64,000 nucleotides of DNA. It comes from Aliidiomarina quisquiliarum (GTDB lineage Bacteria; Pseudomonadota; Gammaproteobacteria; Enterobacterales; Alteromonadaceae). The translations under genes were made by a program, and so were the position numbers. A model generated the notes under the pieces. That model was not told where the DNA came from. It was given only the letters and a program-made list of their open reading frames with translations, and ran no database searches. The stretch is taken from positions 254,232 to 318,231 of the forward strand of contig NZ_JAMFTN010000014.1 of NCBI RefSeq assembly GCF_023922585.1, in the 5' to 3' direction. Of the stretch, positions 59,098 to 64,000 are shown piece after piece. The stretch's first letter is position 1, and every line of letters starts with the position of its first letter.

Positions 59098-60179
59098 TTC
59101 AGATAATAACCGCAACACTCATGTAATGGGATAGGTCGAAGAGAGGTCAGCTACCGACATGTGGTAGTCTTACTTTTCGACCAAAAAAAGCGAGTTCCAA
59201 CATGAGTTATCGGCAGCTGACCGAGGGGCAACGATACCAGATTTCGTTGCTTCTCTCAGAGAAATTTTCACTAAGAAGAATTGCAGAAAAACTGGACGTT
59301 TCACCATCGACGATAAGCCGAGAGCTTCGACGAAACTCAGTTACACCAGGTTGCTATGAGCCCTGCCATGCTCATGATAAAACGAAACAAAGGCGCTCGA
59401 ACAGTTACAAGCGAGGCCTCTGCAAAAGCACGGTAGCGGCTGTAAAGTTACTTCTCGAATGCGACTGGAGCCCAGAGCAAATCTCTGCTGTGTGTAAGCG
59501 TATAGGCCGACCCGTGAGCCATGAATGGGTTTACAGTTACATCATTCGGGATTTTAAACGCGGTGGTCAGTTGCATGAGCACTTAAGACACAGACTCAAG
59601 CGCTACAGAAAACGAATGCATAAGCAGCGTGGCCGCATTGTAGACAGACGGTCTATCCACGACAGACCCACTGTTGTCGAAACACTGGGGCGTTATGGCG
59701 ACTGGGAAATCGATACCGTCATCGGGAAACAAGGGACCGGCGCTATCGTGACAGCCTTGGAGCGCAAAAGTCGCTTCTATGTTACCCGTAAAGTGCTCAG
59801 TAAAAACGCAACCGAAGTTGCTGATGCGTTAATTGATATTGTTGAAGCCTTTTCAATCACTTGTGCACACAATAACGGCTGATAATGGTTTAGAGTTTGC
59901 CGAGCACAAGCGTATCGCAGCCGCTGTAGATGCGGATGTTTACTTCGCCGACCCGTACGCATCGTATCAGCGTGGCGCGAACGAAAATGCCAACGGCCTA
60001 TTGCGGCAATATGTTCCGAAAGGAACAAGTTTACGGAGCTTAACCAATGAGTTGTTGAGCAAGTTCCAGCAGCGAATTAATCTAAGACCTCGAAAGGTTT
60101 TGGGGTTTAAACAACCCGATGTAATTTTTAAAGAGCAATTGCAGTACGCGCAGAGCGAGTGTTGCAGTTATTAGTTGAA
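59098..60179 (+). mobile_element. IS30-family element, transposase frameshifted
   Basis: Terminal inverted repeats TTCAGATAATAACCGCAACA.. at 59098-59120 and its near-complement at 60157-60179 match in 20 of 23 positions. They enclose about 1.08 kb with one transposase gene, the usual IS30 build. No clear target duplication is seen. Confidence 0.88.
59202..60174 (+). pseudogene. IS30-family transposase with frameshift
   Basis: The protein opens MSYRQLTEGQRYQISLLLSE with the N-terminal HTH (RRIAEKLDVSPSTISRELRRN). The DDE domain has D in GDWEIDTVIG, D in TADNGLEF and E in GANENANGLLRQY. An extra T in the run at 59850-59853 splits it: frame 1 ends CAHNNG at 59882, and frame 2 continues QSLVHTITADNG to the end at 60174 (QYAQSECCSY). 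IS30 transposases are normally one frame, so this is a mutation or a read error rather than programmed shifting. Confidence 0.9.
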
Positions 60180-60334
60180 TCTAGGAACTTTACATTACAA
60201 CTTGCTAGTTATAAAAGTTTTAGCTTGGCTAGTGGAAGTTGAACATGCCGTTTACAAATAAAATATGATTAGTTCTTTAATTTCTTTTTAGGCGGTATCT
60301 GTTAAGCAACTTATTGTTTTCATCTGCACTTTTT

Positions 60335-60478
60335 TCATCTGCACTTCTTACATTGGCTTTGGTTAGTTACACCACCGCTTTGAGTTCTATATCCAAATAT
60401 CTTATCTAATTCAGGTTCTGTTTTAGCAACAGCACCACACTTAGGGCATTTATGAGGTAGTTTTATTTTTCCAGCCAT
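60335..60478 (-). CDS. 47-residue zinc-ribbon protein
   Basis: This gene is too short for normal ORF searches. It reads MAGKIKLPHKCPKCGAVAKT and ends SQCKKCR, so two CxxC pairs (Cys11/14 and Cys43/46) can bind one zinc. ATG at 60478 follows AAGGGA at good spacing. Around the stop, the 14-bp AAGTGCAGATGAAA is duplicated with a 15-bp step (60316-60346). It lies 143 bp after the NYN protein gene in the same direction and may belong to that unit. Function unknown. Confidence 0.65.
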   Translation of the reverse strand: MAGKIKLPHKCPKCGAVAKTEPELDKIFGYRTQSGGVTNQSQCKKCR

Positions 60479-60621
60479 GGTTTAGTCCCTTTATATGTTT
60501 TCAATTTATTAAGTGGCATAGCCACTACTATTTACTTTATTCACTTCGAATAATTGAATCCTTATCTCAATCGGATCATATTGTTTTTTTGCTATTGCTA
60601 AGTCAAGTACAATTATTGTAT

Positions 60622-62148
60622 TTAAAAGGCTTTAGATATATTCAAGTCTGAGACAGAAATTTTACCATCTAAAATTTCGTGACGTATTAGTCGGTTATTT
60701 ACTACTGCTGACTTTTCAGGGTAGTCTATGAAACGATCGTTGCTAATAACAAAAGTTGAATTATGATCACCAGCTAGATCCAGCACCGTTTCATCCGCTG
60801 CAACCCCTGTCGCTACAATATGAACTTTTATACTACCTCCAAATATTTTGCGAATATAGCTATCACTAGATTGCAACCTCGCCCTAATTGAAGCATCAAA
60901 TACCAACTTCACCTCATACGAACTCTGAATTTCTGGAATCAACGCTCTCAAAGCAGCAAGCCCAATGAAGTCACCTCCCTCATAACAAAGGTTGTTCCCA
61001 TCAATAATTATAACGTCAATTTTTCTAATTGCCTTTTTTATTTCGTGCTCTGCCCGCTTCGTCAGCTTATTTAAATTACGCTCTAAAGTAAGTATCTCAG
61101 TTCTAGCTTTATTAATAACAGTATTAGGGCTTCCTACTTTAAATTCTTTTTCACATTTTTTATGTATTTCGCTTCTTTCATAACTATTGGCAGCATTTGA
61201 TAATTTTACATTAAGTTTTTGTGCCCGATTTATATTGTATTCTGCCCGACGCATCCTGTTTTTATGTTTGTTAAATTCAATTGTAATTGGTACAAGAACA
61301 TCATCAAGCGAGCGCTTTCGATCTATTAAACAATCTAACTCAACTCTTTTCCTATTCTGCACTTCAATTATATCAGAGCGACGTCTTTCCTTAGACTGCA
61401 AATCAAAGCTTAAAAAAATATTGATGTTTTTTCCTGCAGTATCAATAGCTGATTCGACTTCAGAAAGTTTATTTTTGTTTCTTATTAAATCCGCCTCTAA
61501 ACCCCTTTTTAACATTTCGCCTGTAGTTAATACGTCCTTAGTTAAATATTTACTAACTCTATTTAAAATGCTAGATGGACTCCAGCTATGCTTTTCTTTC
61601 GTCTCTGTAAAATCTTTATTGCTATAAAACAAGTCTTTTAACATTTCAGACGTCTTCGTGATTTTAGTTTTTAAATCTTTCCTCTCTTGTATAAGGCTTC
61701 CAAGCAACTCTTCTAGCTCATCAATACTGCTATTTTCGTACCACGTTAATTCGTCATTCAATATTTCTAACTCTTTAGATAAATTATCCAGTTCATTTTT
61801 ACCATTAATAACTTTTACTGAAAAAGGGTTTGTAATCTTTTCATTAACATAAGAGTCGCCATTTTCGTGCCACGTATACTCGTCAATTAATATTTCTAAC
61901 TCTTTGGATAAACTATTCTGTTCATTTTTACCATTAATATCCTTTACTGAAAAAGGGTTTGCAATCTTTTCATTAACATAAGCATCACCTCTATAATGCG
62001 TATTATTGGGTTGTCTTACGTTCTCCTTACCTTCTCTAAACGATGGGTTTAAATCTGGCTTAGAGCGGACACTATTACTAGGCCCAGATTCAATCATAAG
62101 TTCGTCATCGAAGCTTATCTTTGTTTTATTCAAAAAAGGGTCTCTCAT
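60622..62148 (-). CDS. Coiled-coil protein with C-terminal NYN/PIN-like ribonuclease domain
   Basis: The 508-residue protein has three parts. Residues 1-53 are a polar leader. Residues 54-139 are two 43-residue copies of the same module (G54 and G97; DAYVNEKIANPFSV / DSYVNEKITNPFSV). Residues 140-375 are long charged helices predicted as coiled coil. Residues 376-508 are a NYN-type nuclease fold: IDVIIIDGNNL with Asp383, LVFDASIR with Asp418, AADETVLDLA with Asp452, and FVISNDRFID with Asp471, an acidic tetrad placed as in Zc3h12a-like RNases. GGAGG precedes the ATG. It follows hsdR by 69 bp. RNA cleavage is inferred from the fold. Confidence 0.75.
   Translation of the reverse strand: MRDPFLNKTKISFDDELMIESGPSNSVRSKPDLNPSFREGKENVRQPNNTHYRGDAYVNEKIANPFSVKDINGKNEQNSLSKELEILIDEYTWHENGDSYVNEKITNPFSVKVINGKNELDNLSKELEILNDELTWYENSSIDELEELLGSLIQERKDLKTKITKTSEMLKDLFYSNKDFTETKEKHSWSPSSILNRVSKYLTKDVLTTGEMLKRGLEADLIRNKNKLSEVESAIDTAGKNINIFLSFDLQSKERRRSDIIEVQNRKRVELDCLIDRKRSLDDVLVPITIEFNKHKNRMRRAEYNINRAQKLNVKLSNAANSYERSEIHKKCEKEFKVGSPNTVINKARTEILTLERNLNKLTKRAEHEIKKAIRKIDVIIIDGNNLCYEGGDFIGLAALRALIPEIQSSYEVKLVFDASIRARLQSSDSYIRKIFGGSIKVHIVATGVAADETVLDLAGDHNSTFVISNDRFIDYPEKSAVVNNRLIRHEILDGKISVSDLNISKAF
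61732..61989 (-). repeat. 129-bp in-gene tandem duplication
   Basis: Two adjacent 129-bp copies (61732-61860 and 61861-61989) encode the 43-residue modules in the NYN protein. The DNA copies are still very alike, so the duplication is recent. Confidence 0.9.
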
Positions 62149-62217
62149 TTGCGATCCTCCTGGTTTTAGATTTTCTAACTGTTTAACTTTCCTAAAATAA
62201 GTTGTGACTCTACAGAA

Positions 62218-64000
62218 TCACCGCGTCCACGCATTCGACAGCACTTCTGCTTGCTGCATTATAAGCTCTATGGCTTCCGGCGCTCTGTCTGGCGGGTATT
62301 TGTACTTTTGCAATGTTCGGCGCACGAGAATTCGTAAGCGCGCACGCACGCTTTCACGCACTTGCCAGTCGACGGTGGTAGATGCGCGAAGCTTGTCTGT
62401 TACTTCAACGGCTATGGCTTTTAAGGTTTCATCGCCAAGCTCGCGTACAGCGCTTTCATTTGTGGCTAATGCGTCATAAAAAGCGACTTCGTCGGGGTTG
62501 AGTCCTAATGCTTCGTCACGCTCTAGCTCTGCTTGGAACTCTTTGGCCATGGCAATGAGCTCTTCTATCACTTGCGCTGCTTCAATGCCTCGGTTGTTGT
62601 ACTTGCGTAGGGTTTCTTGCAAGCGGTCGCTATACTTCTTTTCTTGCACCACGTTGGTACGTGTTTTGGCTTTAATGTCGTCTTTTAGTAATTTTTCCAG
62701 TAAGTCGACAGCAAAGTTTTTGTACGGCATTCTGCGAACGTCTTCTAAGAACTCGTCAGACAATAAGCCAATATTGGGTTTATCCAAACCACACAGTGCA
62801 AATACATCAGCCACTCCCTCTGCGACAACGGCATTATCTAGTATTTGTTTTAATGCGGAATTCCTATCGGCTTCACTCAGTTTCTTATCTGGGCTTGTAG
62901 ACTTTGCAATAGCGGACTTTACTGCTGAGAAGAATGCGATTTCTTTATGGTATGCCCGCGCTTCATCTAAGGTGCCACATAGTGAATAGGCTTTACTCAA
63001 TGCTAAAACGGTGTCCAAAAAGCGTTTTTTGCCGTCTTCAAGACCAAGTATGTGGTTGGCAGCAGGTATCAGTAGTTTGTTCGGCTCTGTTTCAAAGCCT
63101 GAATAATCAAAACCTTTACCATTTGAGCCGGTGGCAAACATGCCGTGAATCACATCAAGCTTTTCCAGTAGTATGGCGTAGGCTTCTTCGGCGCTATGGG
63201 TGGGTGTACCTCGGCCTTTTGAGTCCGTGTAAGTTTGTAGCGCTTGCTTTAACTCGTTGGCAATACCTATGTAATCCACCACTAGGCCACCTGGCTTGTC
63301 TTTAAACACCCGGTTCACACGGGCAATGGCCTGCATTAAGTTATGCCCTTTCATGGGCTTATCGATATACATGGTATGGCACACAGGGGCATCAAAACCG
63401 GTCAGCCACATATCCCGTACAATCACCAGTTTAAGCGGGTCGTTTGGGTCTTTAAAGCGTGCTTCTAAACGCTTTTTGGTTTGTTTGTTATAAATATGCG
63501 GCTGTAGCAAGGGTTTGTCAGAGGCCGAGCCCGTCATCACTATTTTAATAGCGCCCTTCTCTGGGTCTGTGTCGTGCCACTCAGGGCGTATGGCTACTAT
63601 TTCGTTATAAAGCTGCGCACAAATATCACGACTCATGCCCACTATCATCGCCTTACCGTCAATGGTCGCCGTGCGCATTTCAAAGTGTGCGACTAAATCC
63701 TCTGCCACTTGTTTTAAACGAGGCTCTGCACCCACTAGCTTTTCTAACCGGCTCCATTCACCTTTGGTTCTTTCCCGCTGGCCCACGTCTTCTTCATCTT
63801 CAATCACTTCTTCAACTTGGTCTGAAAGCTCTTCAATTAAGTCGCGGTTCAAATCAAGCTTGGCTAATCGAGATTCATAATAAATAGGTACGGTGGCGCC
63901 ATCATCAACGGCATCTTGAATGTCGTAAATAGACACGTAATCACCAAATACGGCGCGGGTGTCTTTGTCTTCATTGGCAATAGGGGTACCTGTAAAACCA
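62218..64000 (-). CDS. hsdR: Type I restriction enzyme R subunit HsdR, start beyond window
   Basis: The frame is open to the end of the window (the protein part starts [21 protein letters not shown]); the GTG at 63936 is internal. Helicase motifs in the visible part are the GFTGTP motif III, LTGFDAP (motif V) and QAIARVNR (motif VI). The C-terminal assembly domain follows, ending NAWTR. HsdR translocates DNA and cuts it away from the recognition site, together with HsdM and HsdS, which should lie beyond the window. It is of the EcoR124-like type. The visible part is intact. It is upstream of the NYN gene on the same strand. Confidence 0.93.
   Translation of the reverse strand, partial: GFTGTPIANEDKDTRAVFGDYVSIYDIQDAVDDGATVPIYYESRLAKLDLNRDLIEELSDQVEEVIEDEEDVGQRERTKGEWSRLEKLVGAEPRLKQVAEDLVAHFEMRTATIDGKAMIVGMSRDICAQLYNEIVAIRPEWHDTDPEKGAIKIVMTGSASDKPLLQPHIYNKQTKKRLEARFKDPNDPLKLVIVRDMWLTGFDAPVCHTMYIDKPMKGHNLMQAIARVNRVFKDKPGGLVVDYIGIANELKQALQTYTDSKGRGTPTHSAEEAYAILLEKLDVIHGMFATGSNGKGFDYSGFETEPNKLLIPAANHILGLEDGKKRFLDTVLALSKAYSLCGTLDEARAYHKEIAFFSAVKSAIAKSTSPDKKLSEADRNSALKQILDNAVVAEGVADVFALCGLDKPNIGLLSDEFLEDVRRMPYKNFAVDLLEKLLKDDIKAKTRTNVVQEKKYSDRLQETLRKYNNRGIEAAQVIEELIAMAKEFQAELERDEALGLNPDEVAFYDALATNESAVRELGDETLKAIAVEVTDKLRASTTVDWQVRESVRARLRILVRRTLQKYKYPPDRAPEAIELIMQQAEVLSNAWTR

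Noticed and set aside
59202-60174. Programmed frameshift in the IS30 transposase
   Set aside because: IS30-family enzymes are normally made from one frame, the shift is +1, and no slippery heptamer for -1 shifting is found.
62218-63936. HsdR starting at the GTG at 63,936
   Set aside because: The frame is open to the window end and encodes helicase motif III (GFTGTP) upstream, so this codon is internal.

Overview
The window looks like a chromosome segment of a marine gammaproteobacterium of the Alteromonadales type, possibly Idiomarinaceae. This is inferred from gene families and gene order only. Several blocks keep the Escherichia coli order: mnmA-hflD-purB, lonH/ycbZ-fabA-rmf, fnr-uspE, rlmKL-uup and ppsR-ppsA. 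Around them are families typical of marine gammaproteobacteria: a DUF3466 protein, leucine dehydrogenase, a plant-type (class II) DAHP synthase and a cbb3 oxidase.

Positions 1-53,587 are core genome. A truncated S9 peptidase is followed by a PrlF/YhaV toxin-antitoxin pair and asnS. Next is the biotin locus, with bioA divergent from bioBFCD, then pepE, htpX and a flavin reductase. A PEP/shikimate block follows: class II DAHP synthase, ppsR, ppsA and ydiJ. Then come leucine dehydrogenase, the roxA-purB-hflD-mnmA-rluE block, a membrane protein, a Bax-like hydrolase, and a minus-strand respiratory cluster ccoNOQP-ccoH-ccoI-ccoS-safE-fnr-uspE. Further on are a chemotaxis receptor, a MaoC hydratase, an NfeD/QmcA/LEA-14 operon, a 47-bp tandem repeat array, a MipA porin-like gene, lonH, fabA and rmf. 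The fabA gene has a FadR and a FabR site side by side. The block ends with the rlmKL-glutaredoxin-uup-DUF3466 operon.

At 53,588 there is an initiator tRNA-Met gene. Everything after it (53,665 to the window end) looks like an integrated island that is visibly more AT-rich. It holds a small repressor, an excisionase-like protein, a tyrosine integrase, and a two-gene module (a small basic protein plus a YaaW-family protein with a C-terminal zinc ribbon) just behind a 61-bp hairpin with perfect 29-bp arms. A transposon graveyard follows: an IS30 end remnant, a decayed IS3 element and a frameshifted IS30 element. The last part is a minus-strand defence-type cluster: hsdR of a type I restriction system (its start lies beyond the window), a 508-residue coiled-coil protein ending in a NYN/PIN-like ribonuclease domain, and a 47-residue zinc-ribbon protein.

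The best candidate for an undescribed system is hsdR plus the coiled-coil NYN ribonuclease. It is arranged like the known pairing of type I restriction systems with the anticodon nuclease PrrC, but with an unrelated nuclease fold. The YaaW/zinc-ribbon module is the second candidate. Both functional ideas are inferences from family and context.
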